Shown here in pieces: positions 1-8,720 of a stretch of DNA of 64,000 nt. How positions within the stretch are numbered: position 1 is the first letter of the stretch; every line of letters begins with the position of its first letter. The stretch comes from Pasteurellaceae bacterium (GTDB lineage Bacteria > Pseudomonadota > Gammaproteobacteria > Enterobacterales > Pasteurellaceae). The stretch spans positions 1-64,000 of the forward strand of contig JAUNAB010000002.1 in NCBI GenBank assembly GCA_030527795.1, in the 5' to 3' direction. The notes under the pieces were generated by a model. The model made no database searches and had not been told where the DNA came from. It saw only the letters and a list, made by a program, of their open reading frames with translations. The position numbers and the translations under genes are program-made.

Positions 1-232
1 ATTTTAAAACAATTAGTAAAGCAGAATTTATTCTAGTTATCTAGTACAGCCCCTAAAATATCGTAACATCAAGACAAAAAAAGCAATCTTAGTTCACGAT
101 ATAAAATATCATTCCTATTTACTGATACTTCCATTTTTACGATCAATATTCCAAATTTGAAATTTTTTATCATAAACCCTACGGCATTATGCTAATAAAA
201 GACATTTTATTAAGTTAACGAAAAGGAAAATT

Positions 233-1057
233 ATGCGATTTCTTATTTTTATTATAGGTTTGTTTTTGAACCTACTAAGTGATTTAAGTTATGCTAATTC
301 ACCCGAACTTATGCTCGTGGGAACCTATCAACAGCAAAATATTCAAGGCTGGGTGATGAGTGAAAAATTGGATGGCGTTAGAGGTTATTGGGACGGAAAA
401 CAATTATTCACAAGACAAGGGCAAGTTCTCCACCCTCCGCATTATTTCATTCAAGATTTTCCACCCTTTGCGATTGATGGTGAATTGTTTAGCCAGCGTA
501 ATCAATTTGCGGCGATTTCGTCCATTGTTCGCTCTCAACAGGACAAAGGTTGGGACAAACTCACATTGAATGTGTTTGATGTTCCCGATGCACAAGGCGA
601 TTTATTTGCTCGGCTTAAGGTTCTACGTCAGTATCTCACCGATCGCCCCAATAAATATATCCATATCATTGAACAAATTCCGATCCAAAACAGTCGCCAA
701 GTGGACGAATTTTTACAACAAATTGAAGATAAACAAGGCGAAGGCATTGTTGTACGCAATCCCAACGCGCCCTACGAACGTAAACGAAGTAACCAAATTT
801 TAAAAATCAAACGCACATTAGATGAAGAATGTACGGTCATTGCGTATCAAAATGGCAAAGGGCAATTTGCCAATGTTATGGGATCACTCACTTGTGAAAA
901 TCAGCGAGGAAAATTTAAAATCGGTTCAGGTTTTAAGCTCAGTGAGCGTATCAATCCGCCCCCGATTGGTGCGATCATTACTTACAAATACCGCGGACTA
1001 ACAAACACAGGAAAACCCCGTTTCGCAACCTATTGGCGTGAAAAATCAAACCAATAA
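233..1057 (+). CDS. ligA: Exported ATP-dependent DNA ligase
   Basis: A 274-residue minimal ATP-dependent DNA ligase, which seals nicks in duplex DNA. Residues 1-21 look like a signal peptide (hydrophobic core, then SYA before Asn22), so the enzyme probably acts in the periplasm. Motif I is K45-LDGVR50, with Lys45 as the adenylated residue. Motif III is FAIDGELF at 79-86, followed by EGIVVRN and a C-terminal LKIKR motif. A small OB-fold tail completes it and no zinc finger or BRCT domain is present, so it is not the NAD ligase. AAGGAAAA lies just before the ATG. The H. influenzae counterpart belongs to the competence regulon, which suggests a role with incoming DNA. Confidence 0.93.
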   Translation: MRFLIFIIGLFLNLLSDLSYANSPELMLVGTYQQQNIQGWVMSEKLDGVRGYWDGKQLFTRQGQVLHPPHYFIQDFPPFAIDGELFSQRNQFAAISSIVRSQQDKGWDKLTLNVFDVPDAQGDLFARLKVLRQYLTDRPNKYIHIIEQIPIQNSRQVDEFLQQIEDKQGEGIVVRNPNAPYERKRSNQILKIKRTLDEECTVIAYQNGKGQFANVMGSLTCENQRGKFKIGSGFKLSERINPPPIGAIITYKYRGLTNTGKPRFATYWREKSNQ

Positions 1058-1100
1058 AAAACCGCGGTCAAAAATTCAAGCATTTTTTGACCGCGGTATT
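1056..1100. terminator. Bidirectional terminator made of two inverted uptake-like repeats
   Basis: ACCGCGGTCAAAAA (1061-1074) pairs with its inverse (1083-1097), with A and T runs on both sides. It lies between the convergent ligA and mlc genes and can end transcription from both. Confidence 0.8.
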
Positions 1101-1113
1101 TACAAAAATGAGG

Positions 1114-2337
1114 TTATTCTTTCAATAGCGATTGCAATAATAGCCCATCAAGTAAAGCTTGTTTGATTAACGCAAAGGCACCAATTACATCTTCATTTTC
1201 CAATTCCGATGCAACCAAGGGCGTATTTGCCACAAAAGATGGCAATGCGTGACTTTCTAATGTCTTGCGAATAGCACTAAACAACGTATGTTTGGCTTGG
1301 GTTATTTCGCCAGAAATCACAATTTTCTCAGGGTTAAACATATTGACACTCATCGCAAGTACACGCCCAATTTGCACGCCAACGTGCTCAATTAAATCTG
1401 TCGCAACGCTGTCTTGTTTATTGCTTGCTTTGCAAATTTGCTCAATGTCGTGGCTATCTAGTGACAACCATTTACTATGGTAACCATCTTGCAACATTTG
1501 CTGCATTTTATCTTCAATCGCATTATTGCTCACCACGGTTTCTAAACAGCCCACATTGCCACACAAACAACGTTTACCAAGGGGATCAACTTGAATATGC
1601 CCAATTTCGCCCACGCTATTTTTATGCCCTTGAAACACTTCGTGATTAATCACAATACCCGCACCAACACCACGATGCACACGCAATAATAGCGAATCGC
1701 TACAATCTTTGGTTACCCCAAAATAATGTTCCGCTAAGGCTAGGCTACGTACTTCGTGTCCGACAAATGTGGGTAAAGCAAATTGCGTTTCAACTTGACG
1801 AGCGAAATACCAAGGCTCATTAAGCTCAAATTGGGAAAGAGATTCAATCGCTTGCGTTTTCGTATTCACAAACCCACCAACAGTGATTCCCACCGCAATA
1901 AATTCATAACCACGCTTTTGATTTTCAGCTAAAAAGTCTGCCATTTTTTGCAATAAAAATGCTTCAAGTTTAAGAACATTTTTTTCATCAGGTAACTCAA
2001 TTTGCTGTTTTTTAATAAGTTTTGCGGATAAATCCATCACTGCCAAGGTGGCGTGATGTGTACCAAGTCTTAACAACAAGGTACGAAACGTTTTTTGCTC
2101 TGCGACGATGGAAGTTGCACGACGACCGCCCGTAGATTGTTGCTGTTCTACTTCTTTAATCAGACCGCGGGCTAAAAAATTACGCGTGATTTTCGTAACG
2201 CTCGCAGGAGCAAGTTGGCTTAATTCAGAAATTTGAATACGAGAAATCGGTCCCTGTTGATCAATGAGTTTGTACACAGTGGCACTATTCATCTGTTTAA
2301 CAAAATCAACATTCGCTATCTGGTGTTCGTCTCGCAT
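1114..2337 (-). CDS. mlc: ROK-family transcriptional repressor Mlc
   Basis: A 407-residue ROK repressor. The N-terminal winged helix covers about residues 15-65 (SRIQISELSQLAPASVTKI). A sugar-kinase-like ROK domain follows from about 85. The structural zinc site typical of Mlc and NagC is present: GH247 with C257-x-C259-x4-C264. The sequence around the helix-turn-helix resembles E. coli Mlc more than NagC, but the two are hard to separate by eye. Mlc represses phosphotransferase sugar-uptake genes and is relieved when it binds EIIB-Glc. The start ATG follows CTAAGGA. A SemiSWEET sugar transporter gene lies directly upstream on the same strand. Confidence 0.85.
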   Translation of the reverse strand: MRDEHQIANVDFVKQMNSATVYKLIDQQGPISRIQISELSQLAPASVTKITRNFLARGLIKEVEQQQSTGGRRATSIVAEQKTFRTLLLRLGTHHATLAVMDLSAKLIKKQQIELPDEKNVLKLEAFLLQKMADFLAENQKRGYEFIAVGITVGGFVNTKTQAIESLSQFELNEPWYFARQVETQFALPTFVGHEVRSLALAEHYFGVTKDCSDSLLLRVHRGVGAGIVINHEVFQGHKNSVGEIGHIQVDPLGKRCLCGNVGCLETVVSNNAIEDKMQQMLQDGYHSKWLSLDSHDIEQICKASNKQDSVATDLIEHVGVQIGRVLAMSVNMFNPEKIVISGEITQAKHTLFSAIRKTLESHALPSFVANTPLVASELENEDVIGAFALIKQALLDGLLLQSLLKE

Positions 2338-2373
2338 AAAAAAATCCTTAGAAATTCAACCTAAGTCGGTATT

Positions 2374-2387
2374 CTAAATGGATTTAG
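2374..2387. promoter_or_regulatory. Palindrome in the mlc promoter region, possible autoregulatory operator
   Basis: CTAAAT-GG-ATTTAG is a perfect 14-bp inverted repeat 37 bp upstream of the mlc start. It is flanked by two direct copies of a TAGTCGGATATTC-like element (around 2361-2375 and 2384-2397) and by an outer CCTAAGT/ACTTAGG pair. It does not match the usual Mlc/NagC site well, so the binder is inferred only from position. Confidence 0.35.
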
Positions 2388-2412
2388 TCGGATATTCAAC
2401 TTAGGAGAGAGA

Positions 2413-2448
2413 GAAAAAAAATGAGGTTACCAAATAGATAACCTCATT
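2413..2448 (-). terminator. Rho-independent terminator of the SemiSWEET gene
   Basis: A 10-bp perfect stem (AATGAGGTTA, 2420-2429, with TAACCTCATT, 2439-2448) and a 9-nt loop. On the minus strand it is followed by eight T residues (2413-2420). It begins 10 bp after the stop codon and separates this gene from mlc. Confidence 0.85.
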
Positions 2449-2457
2449 ATATTGAAA

Positions 2458-2721
2458 CTACATGATCGCGGTAACGAAAGTAATCAAACCAAGTACAACA
2501 CCTGGGAAATTCGCCAATGCTACAGGCCAATCGCGTTTTTGTTTCAAGACGCCGTAACATACCCACAACGTACAGTTAATGGTTGTAGCAAGTGGCTGAA
2601 TTGCCCCACCTTTCATTCCTGAAAGGTTCATACTGATCTGCTGCAAATAAGAAACATACATACACACCGCGGTAAAGGTTGCAACCCAGCCTAAAATAGT
2701 AATAAAACGTTCGTTTGACAT
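2458..2721 (-). CDS. SemiSWEET-family sugar transporter
   Basis: An 87-residue protein with three hydrophobic segments (about 8-25, 40-57 and 65-84). This is the size and topology of bacterial SemiSWEETs (MtN3/saliva family), which dimerise to move sugars across the inner membrane. Family-like sequence includes the region around QQISMNLSG and the helix TINCTLWVCYGVLKQ. The start ATG follows AAAGAGGTT. It has its own terminator, and the next gene on the strand encodes the sugar-sensing repressor Mlc. Substrate is not predictable. An uptake-like repeat at 2666-2673 encodes TAV within the first helix. Confidence 0.85.
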   Translation of the reverse strand: MSNERFITILGWVATFTAVCMYVSYLQQISMNLSGMKGGAIQPLATTINCTLWVCYGVLKQKRDWPVALANFPGVVLGLITFVTAIM

Positions 2722-2934
2722 AAAACCTCTTTAAAATAAAGCATAAATTAAAACACTAAAACAATTTATCTTCTTTATATGCTACACTATAAAAGATAGA
2801 AAAACAAGAAAAAATAAGAATAAAATCAATAAATTCTTATCATACTTATTTGAATCGCTTTTTTATCATCATTATTTTGTACAATATATTTATGAAAAAT
2901 GGATAGATCACACCACATTATTTTCAATAAAAAT

Positions 2935-2978
2935 AAAAAACCGCGGTCAAAAATCCAAGCGTTTTTTGACCGCGGTTT
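2935..2978 (-). terminator. Uptake-repeat hairpin terminator after fdhE
   Basis: An inverted pair of AACCGCGGTCAAAAA elements (cores 2940-2947 and 2969-2976) with A and T tracts, 20 bp downstream of the fdhE stop. The rest of the 277-bp gap (2722-2998) is AT-rich, and I see no further gene in it. Confidence 0.75.
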
Positions 2979-2998
2979 AAATAGGTTAAATTGAAATT

Positions 2999-3928
2999 TT
3001 AGGCAGATTCATTCGGGAACATAAACGGATTCAACCCACTGCGAGCAAAACCTTTTTCTTCCATTTCAATATCTAAGAAAATTTGAGCTAAATCATCAGC
3101 AACCGCTTCCACTTGCGGATCTTTATCTTGGAATAAGATTTTTAAATAACTGTGGCAATCACCGCAACTTTCTGCTCGCACAGCTGCCAATTCTTGATTA
3201 ATTGACCAATAATCCAAATGTTGTGCTTGATCGCAATTTGAACATTTTGCTCGCACCATATTCCATTCGCTTTCACATAACGAACAATGCAAATAACGTA
3301 ATCCTTGGGTTTCGCCAAAATGCACCACGCTCGCCACGGGGGCAGAACGACAAACAGGACAAACGTGCAATCCTTCTCCACTTTCTGCGTTGCTAGTGTG
3401 TGGAAGCTGCTGTGCAAGCTGTACCCAATACAACGACAACGCAGCCCAAATAAACACTGCTTGATCGGCACTGACTTGTGCAACGTCTTGTTGTAAAAGC
3501 TGTTTGGCTCGTTGATTTAAGTCATCATTACTTGCCTTTTCCAACCAATCTATCGTTTCCAATGCTAACGGATTAGATTTCGTTTTCATTTCAGCTAACA
3601 ATGCGTGCAAAATTGCAATCCAATGCTGATCTAATTGCCATTTTTCCACATCTAATGGGTGCGTGGCTAAAAATTCCGCGGACAAATTTTCTTTTAATAA
3701 ACGAGGATCTTGTTCCAACGGTTGTTTTTGCAACACCGATAATTGGCTATCCACAATCTCCGCTACAAACAATAAATAATCCGAAAAGGGATGATTTTCA
3801 GCTAACTTACGCAAACGCTTAGCCCGTCGTTCATACAAATTTTTTGGGTTAGCAAACAATAACGGTGGATTTTGAAAAGAGCTTGCGGCTTGCTTAATTT
3901 CTGATTCAGGAAGAATTCGAATACTCAT
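2999..3928 (-). CDS. fdhE: Formate dehydrogenase accessory protein FdhE
   Basis: A 309-residue cytoplasmic protein needed for maturation of membrane-bound formate dehydrogenases. Four CxxC pairs (C190/C193, C215/C218, C229/C232, C255/C258) form the metal-binding C-terminal half typical of FdhE, which binds iron. The length matches E. coli FdhE (309). The structural subunits fdnGHI/fdoGHI are not in this window, so their presence is implied rather than seen. No strong Shine-Dalgarno sequence precedes the ATG. Confidence 0.93.
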   Translation of the reverse strand: MSIRILPESEIKQAASSFQNPPLLFANPKNLYERRAKRLRKLAENHPFSDYLLFVAEIVDSQLSVLQKQPLEQDPRLLKENLSAEFLATHPLDVEKWQLDQHWIAILHALLAEMKTKSNPLALETIDWLEKASNDDLNQRAKQLLQQDVAQVSADQAVFIWAALSLYWVQLAQQLPHTSNAESGEGLHVCPVCRSAPVASVVHFGETQGLRYLHCSLCESEWNMVRAKCSNCDQAQHLDYWSINQELAAVRAESCGDCHSYLKILFQDKDPQVEAVADDLAQIFLDIEMEEKGFARSGLNPFMFPNESA

Positions 3929-4139
3929 AATAGTCCAAAAGATAAAGTAAAAGTAGGCTTAATTCTAACGCAAATTTCATCATTTAGCGAATTTCTAGCT
4001 TATCTCACTTTCATTCTCTGAATTGTCTCCAAAATGAGCAAATTTTTGACCGCGTTTTTTTGGATAATATAGATTGGCTTATTTTCTTTTATTTTAGCCT
4101 ATCCAACGCTCAGTATTTTAATCTAACACTTTCATTACC

Positions 4140-6188
4140 TTACAAATCTTTCAAAGCACAACCTTTCAGCAATTTTCGCATCCAACTGCGGTTGGGTGTG
4201 AGATTATGCAAAATATCTGCACTTATTGGCAAAGGTTCGCCATAAATTTGTGATGCCAAAATTTCACTTAACAAGGGGGCACTCGTGAAACCACGCGAGC
4301 CTAACGCACCGAGCAAAAATAAATTTGAAAAAACAGCCGCGGTTTTGCAAGTTTGTTTACGCCGTAGCTGATTAAAGACATTTTTATAATCCGCTAATTG
4401 AGCCGTGTAATCTGGCACATTTCCCACTAATGGCACACGATCTCGCACTGCACAGCGTATGCCTACACGGGCGTGATTGTCAGAAGTATCAATGTCGCTA
4501 ATCCAATCCACGCCTGCTAAATTATGCTGAATTTTAGCCTGATTTTCCTGCTGTTCCTGTTGGCTAAAGTGACGATCTGCACTATCACGCAAATGGCTTG
4601 CACCAAGACAATGGCGAGTACGCGTCTGATTTATAGGCGTGAGATAGCCGTCATAACACAATACGGCCTTAAGTTTTTGCAAATTAGGCGTGGTTGCAAT
4701 TTCGCTCACTTGACCGCGAACAGGATACGTTGGCAATACTTGTGTTTGGCTAAATTGATTAATCTGATCGCCATTCGCCAACAAAATGATTTGATGAGAA
4801 AATCGTTCGCCATTTTGGTTTTCAAGTTGCCAATGCGTTCCATTAGGCAATAATGCTTGAATTTGCTGTTGTGTTTTCAGCACAAGCCCTTGTTTTTGCA
4901 AAAAAGCAAAGCCCTGTTGCACAAGTTGTTGCGGGGCAAGCCAACCACCTTGGGCAATCAATCCTCCCCCACAAGGCAAAGCCAATCCAACTTTTTCACT
5001 TAATTGCTGTGCAGTTTGCGGTTGATAAAACCCATCCGCTAGCCAATCTAATTGTGCTATTTTCTCTAATTTTGCTTGGCTTTTCGCATCATAACCACAC
5101 AATGCTACACCACAATAATCAATCGGGAAATCAATTTGATCACTTAAATTATCAAATTGTTGTCGTCCATAGGCAAAAGAATGCACATAAAAACGGCAAT
5201 TTAGCTCATCATCATCGCTAAGTTGTGGATAAAACGCCCCTTGTTTATTACCAGACGCATTCAATGCGGTGTGCTGATCTGCACAATATAATGTGACCTT
5301 TGCCCCACGTTGCATTAATGCATAAGCACAAAAAAACGCCGCCACGCCACCGCCGACAATGGCAATATCTCGCGGTTTATTTGGCACGCAATCCTGTGCC
5401 ATTTGTGGCAAATACCAAGGAAATTTAGGAGCATTGTCAGCCAAAACCGCGGTCAAATTTTCCGCCGTTTTTATGCCCTGCAAGCATTCACGTTTTTTAC
5501 CAAAGCCTTTGCGTTTGCTAATTTGAAATCCCACATTTTGCAACCCTTTGCGTACCGCACTAGCGGCAGTAAAGGTAGCAAAGGTGCCGTTGAGTTTAGT
5601 GTAACGTGCAATAAATTGATAAAGTTCATCATTCCACATTTGCGGATTTTTGCTCGGTGCAAAACCGTCCAAAAACCACGCATCAATCCGTTCAATCATC
5701 ACATCGCCTAATTGAGGCAAATTATCTGCGATATCGCCAAACCACAAATCCAAACGCACGTCATCAAAATGAATCGGCAGACAACCTTCAACCAAATGAT
5801 GCCAATAACGTTGCAAATGGTTTGCCCACGTTGAAAATTGGGGATAGGCTTGCTGTGCGAGCTTCAGTTGTTCTACTCGCAAAGGATACTTTTCAAAAGA
5901 GATGAAAAATAAGCGTTTTAAGGATGAATCGGGATATTGACTACGAAATTGACGAAATAATGCAAGCGTAGCAAAAAAATTTAATCCCGTTCCAAACCCC
6001 GCTTCAGCAATAACAAAATGTTCACCGTGAAATTGCTGCCACCGCTGCCAAAGTTGATTGCCTTGTAAAAATACATAATCCGCTTCTTGTAAACCGTCTT
6101 GTTTTGAAAAATAGATATCATCAAATTGCGCTGAAATCGGCTGGTTATCTTGATCAAAATGGATATTGGCATAGCAAATCTTTTTCAC
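4140..6188 (-). CDS. mnmC: Bifunctional tRNA mnm5s2U biosynthesis protein MnmC
   Basis: A 682-residue two-domain enzyme finishing 5-methylaminomethyl-2-thiouridine at the tRNA wobble position U34. The N-terminal methyltransferase (MnmD-like, about 1-245) has the SAM site AEAGFGTGLNF (61-71) and DAWFLDGFAPSKNP (169-182). The C-terminal FAD oxidoreductase (about 270-660) has the dinucleotide motif DIAIVGGGVAA (274-284). The start is GTG at 6188, with AAGGAA upstream. It diverges from fabB, the same pairing as in H. influenzae as I recall. An uptake-like repeat at 5446-5453 encodes LTAV in the linker between the domains. Confidence 0.95.
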   Translation of the reverse strand: MKKICYANIHFDQDNQPISAQFDDIYFSKQDGLQEADYVFLQGNQLWQRWQQFHGEHFVIAEAGFGTGLNFFATLALFRQFRSQYPDSSLKRLFFISFEKYPLRVEQLKLAQQAYPQFSTWANHLQRYWHHLVEGCLPIHFDDVRLDLWFGDIADNLPQLGDVMIERIDAWFLDGFAPSKNPQMWNDELYQFIARYTKLNGTFATFTAASAVRKGLQNVGFQISKRKGFGKKRECLQGIKTAENLTAVLADNAPKFPWYLPQMAQDCVPNKPRDIAIVGGGVAAFFCAYALMQRGAKVTLYCADQHTALNASGNKQGAFYPQLSDDDELNCRFYVHSFAYGRQQFDNLSDQIDFPIDYCGVALCGYDAKSQAKLEKIAQLDWLADGFYQPQTAQQLSEKVGLALPCGGGLIAQGGWLAPQQLVQQGFAFLQKQGLVLKTQQQIQALLPNGTHWQLENQNGERFSHQIILLANGDQINQFSQTQVLPTYPVRGQVSEIATTPNLQKLKAVLCYDGYLTPINQTRTRHCLGASHLRDSADRHFSQQEQQENQAKIQHNLAGVDWISDIDTSDNHARVGIRCAVRDRVPLVGNVPDYTAQLADYKNVFNQLRRKQTCKTAAVFSNLFLLGALGSRGFTSAPLLSEILASQIYGEPLPISADILHNLTPNRSWMRKLLKGCALKDL

Positions 6189-6254
6189 GGGCGTTTTATT
6201 CCTTTATCTTATAGGCGAATCTGCTTATAATAGCCGATATTTTTCAAGTTGGGC

Positions 6255-6271
6255 AACTGGTCAAACAATTC
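6255..6271 (+). promoter_or_regulatory. Possible FadR site upstream of fabB
   Basis: AACTGGTC followed by AAACAATTC matches the left half of the FadR operator (AACTGGTCNGACCAGTT) well and the right half poorly. FadR activates fabB in related bacteria. The site lies about 80 bp before the fabB start. The assignment is inferential. Confidence 0.35.
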
Positions 6272-6346
6272 AATTTGTGCTTGAAATATTTTTATTTCAT
6301 AGTAACGTTACGCCCAAATTTATAAACTCTGTGGAAGGAAGAATTA

Positions 6347-7567
6347 ATGAAAAGAGCGGTTATTACTGGTTTCGGTGTGATTTCTAGTATCGGCAATAAT
6401 AAAGAAGAAGTGTTGGCTTCATTGAAAGCGGGTAAATCAGGTATTGAGTCTGTTCCTGAATTTATTGAAATTGGGATGCGTAGCCACGTTGCAGGAACGA
6501 TTAAACTTAACCCTGCAGAACACATCGATCGTAAAGTATATCGCTTTATGGGTGATGCCGCAGCTTATGCTTACCTTTCAATGCGAGAAGCAATTGAAGA
6601 CGCAGGTTTAACCGAAGAGCAAGTTTCTAATGATCGCACGGGTTTGGTTATTGGTGCAGGAACAGGTTCAGCACATAATCAATTGGTTGCTTGTGATGCA
6701 GTGCGTGGGCCGCGTGGTATTAAAGCCATCGGACCTTATGCCGTAACCAAAACCATGGCATCAAGCGTTTCAGCTTGTTTAGCAACCCCCTACAAAATCC
6801 GCGGAGTGAATTACAGCCTAAGTTCAGCTTGTGCAACTTCAGCTCATTGTATTGGCCACGCGTGGGAATTAATCCAATTAGGTAAACAAGATATCGTATT
6901 TGCGGGTGGCGCAGAAGAATTATCTTGGGAATGTGCAACTGAATTTGATGCAATGGGTGCGGTATCCACAAAATACAACGACACCCCAACCAAAGCATCA
7001 CGTGCTTACGATGCAAACCGTGATGGTTTCGTTATTGCAGGCGGCGGTGCAGTTGTAGTAGTAGAAGAATTAGAACACGCATTAGCTCGCGGTGCGAAAA
7101 TTTATGCTGAAATCGTTGGCTACGGTGCAACGTCTGATGGCTATGATATGGTTGCACCAAGCGGTGAAGGTGCAGAACGTTGTATGAAACAAGCAATGGC
7201 AACCGTAGATACCCCAATTGATTATATCAATGTCCACGGCACTTCTACCCCTGTTGGCGATGTAAAAGAATTGGGTGCAATCCGTGCAGTATTCGGCGAT
7301 AAAACCCCAGCAATTTCATCAACCAAGTCAATGACGGGTCACTCGCTTGGTGCAGCGGGCGCACACGAAGCCATTTACACCTTATTAATGTTAGACAATG
7401 ATTTCATCGCACCAAGTATTAACATTGATACCCTTGACGAACAAGCACAAGGAATGAATATCATTACTCAAACAAAAGAAAATGCAGGTCTGCAAACCGT
7501 GATGTCAAACAGCTTCGGTTTTGGTGGCACCAACGCAACCTTAATTTTCCGTCGTTATAGCAAATAA
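6347..7567 (+). CDS. fabB: 3-oxoacyl-ACP synthase I (KAS I)
   Basis: A 406-residue beta-ketoacyl-ACP synthase that extends acyl chains in type II fatty-acid synthesis and is needed for unsaturated fatty acids. The thiolase-fold active site is complete: nucleophile Cys162 ([12 protein letters not shown]), His297 ([11 protein letters not shown]), Lys327 and His332 ([12 protein letters not shown]). The glycine-rich C-terminal [10 protein letters not shown] motif is present. Length agrees with E. coli FabB (406). The start ATG follows GGAAGGAAG. A clear terminator follows the gene. Confidence 0.96.
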   Translation: MKRAVITGFGVISSIGNNKEEVLASLKAGKSGIESVPEFIEIGMRSHVAGTIKLNPAEHIDRKVYRFMGDAAAYAYLSMREAIEDAGLTEEQVSNDRTGLVIGAGTGSAHNQLVACDAVRGPRGIKAIGPYAVTKTMASSVSACLATPYKIRGVNYSLSSACATSAHCIGHAWELIQLGKQDIVFAGGAEELSWECATEFDAMGAVSTKYNDTPTKASRAYDANRDGFVIAGGGAVVVVEELEHALARGAKIYAEIVGYGATSDGYDMVAPSGEGAERCMKQAMATVDTPIDYINVHGTSTPVGDVKELGAIRAVFGDKTPAISSTKSMTGHSLGAAGAHEAIYTLLMLDNDFIAPSINIDTLDEQAQGMNIITQTKENAGLQTVMSNSFGFGGTNATLIFRRYSK

Positions 7568-7586
7568 TTTATCATACGATACAAAT

Positions 7587-7613
7587 AAAAAGCCGTCTTA
7601 CTGACGGCTTTTT
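7587..7613 (+). terminator. Rho-independent terminator of fabB
   Basis: A perfect 11-bp stem AAAAAGCCGTC / GACGGCTTTTT with a 5-nt loop (TTACT), 20 bp after the fabB stop and ending in a T run. It faces the convergent immunity gene and may serve both strands. Confidence 0.92.
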
Positions 7614-7674
7614 ATTATTTCAATATGAATATATCTAAATTAAAATCAATAAATAAATAAATCCCAAAACGCAA

Positions 7675-7854
7675 TCACGCTTTAAAACGGTTAAACAATG
7701 AAGCCCAAAATCCTTTTTTACTTTCCTTCTGAGCTCTCGCTTCTGCCATTTTTTGCTTAACATCATCCACCCAAACCTGATGGGGAGCGTTGGAATCGAA
7801 TTTTTTCATAAAATCGTAAGGAATGGTATATTCTGGCAATGGATTGATTTCGAT
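7675..7854 (-). other. In-frame C-terminal extension of the Imm49-like gene beyond an internal UGA
   Basis: After the UGA at 7855-7857 the same reading frame continues open for 59 codons to a UGA at 7675-7677. The reading (starting IEINPLPEYTIPYDF and ending WASLFNRFKA) looks like real protein. It has no obvious start site or ribosome-binding site of its own. The simplest explanation is one mutated codon in a gene of about 312 codons. A second possibility is a sequencing error. No frameshift is needed to join the two parts. Confidence 0.6.
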
Positions 7855-8613
7855 TCATTCTTTTGGCGCTATCGGGCTATCAATACCCAAATCAAAACCA
7901 TGTATGGCGGCAATTTTGGCATACATCAGCACTTGTGGTTGCAAATAAAAATCAAAATGGAGCAAAGTATCTCTTGACGCACGTTTTGGCAATTTCAGTT
8001 CTAATAATTTGGCTAACGCGGTTTTCATGCCTTCTACATCTTTATCGGCTAAAGCAACATAAAACTCCTGATCAGGAATACGTTTTGTTTCCCCTTTCGA
8101 TTTTTTTTCATCATTTAGGAAGATTAACGCGCACTCTTTTAGCAATGCCCAATCGCCACTTAGTGCGAGTAGGGTGTTGGCATTAAAAAAAGCGCGAGTA
8201 TCATTACGCCGATAAGGTACGGAAATATCAACAATTTCATCACGATGGGTGACTAAATAATCAATCAACTGTTGATTGTCGGAAAGTAAGATTAAAGCAA
8301 AATAATCAGTATTATAACCCTGATAAGCCCATTGAGAATAATCTTTAGATAAAATAGTTAAAAAGCCAGCAACATAAGCATTTTGTTTAAATCCCGTAAG
8401 ATTATTTTCTAATAAAGCTTTAGAGGCTAATGCGCTATGATAATCCCTAAGGGACGATATCACAGAAAACACATGTCCTATATATGTATTTATTGCGTTG
8501 AGTGATATATTTAATCTCTCAGCATATACCTTTACTGCTTCAAATGTAAAGTTTTTTGCCTCATCATAGGTTTTAGAGTTCACACTTCCTAAAAATATTT
8601 TGTATTTTTCCAT
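7855..8613 (-). CDS. Imm49-like immunity protein, probably truncated by an in-frame UGA
   Basis: A 252-residue helical, soluble protein resembling the Imm49 family, which protects cells against toxins of polymorphic or contact-delivered systems. Family-like features include the stretch YRRNDTRAFFNANTLLALSG, then DQEFYVALADKDVEGM and the TLLHFDFYLQP region. I chose the ATG at 8611-8613 because AGGAGGA sits 7 bases before it; an in-frame ATG 24 bases upstream would place that ribosome site inside the gene. No toxin or secretion gene lies nearby (fabB on one side, lipA on the other), so this would be an orphan immunity gene. The family call is from pattern memory. Confidence 0.6.
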   Translation of the reverse strand: MEKYKIFLGSVNSKTYDEAKNFTFEAVKVYAERLNISLNAINTYIGHVFSVISSLRDYHSALASKALLENNLTGFKQNAYVAGFLTILSKDYSQWAYQGYNTDYFALILLSDNQQLIDYLVTHRDEIVDISVPYRRNDTRAFFNANTLLALSGDWALLKECALIFLNDEKKSKGETKRIPDQEFYVALADKDVEGMKTALAKLLELKLPKRASRDTLLHFDFYLQPQVLMYAKIAAIHGFDLGIDSPIAPKE

Positions 8614-8683
8614 TTTTCTTTCCTCCTGATTAATCATTAGCTCAACTTACCTTGTACAACGGTAACATCATACCGCAAATAGC

Positions 8684-8716
8684 AAAAAACCGCGGTCAAA
8701 ATTGACCGCGGTTTTT
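8684..8716 (-). terminator. Uptake-repeat hairpin terminator after lipA
   Basis: AAAAACCGCGGTCA and its exact inverse are separated by only AAAT, giving a tight 14-bp stem with flanking A and T runs, 5 bp past the lipA stop. The two cores are 16 bp apart, closer than the 29-31 bp seen in the other pairs. Confidence 0.85.
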
Positions 8717-8720
8717 ACTA

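Noticed and set aside
138..153. A confident competence-type CRP site before ligA
   Set aside because: Three mismatches in ten fixed positions and imperfect placement relative to a -10 box; kept only as a weak remark.
1..232. A gene fragment before ligA
   Set aside because: Both strands are AT-rich with frequent stops. I see only the ligA leader region.
4524..5221. Two plus-strand open frames (109 and 122 codons) opposite mnmC
   Set aside because: They lie antisense within a clearly conserved gene, lack ribosome sites and show no protein-like pattern.
7855..7857. UGA as a selenocysteine codon in the Imm49-like gene
   Set aside because: No strong SECIS-type hairpin follows the UGA, the family is not a selenoprotein family, and the flanking residues show no redox motif.
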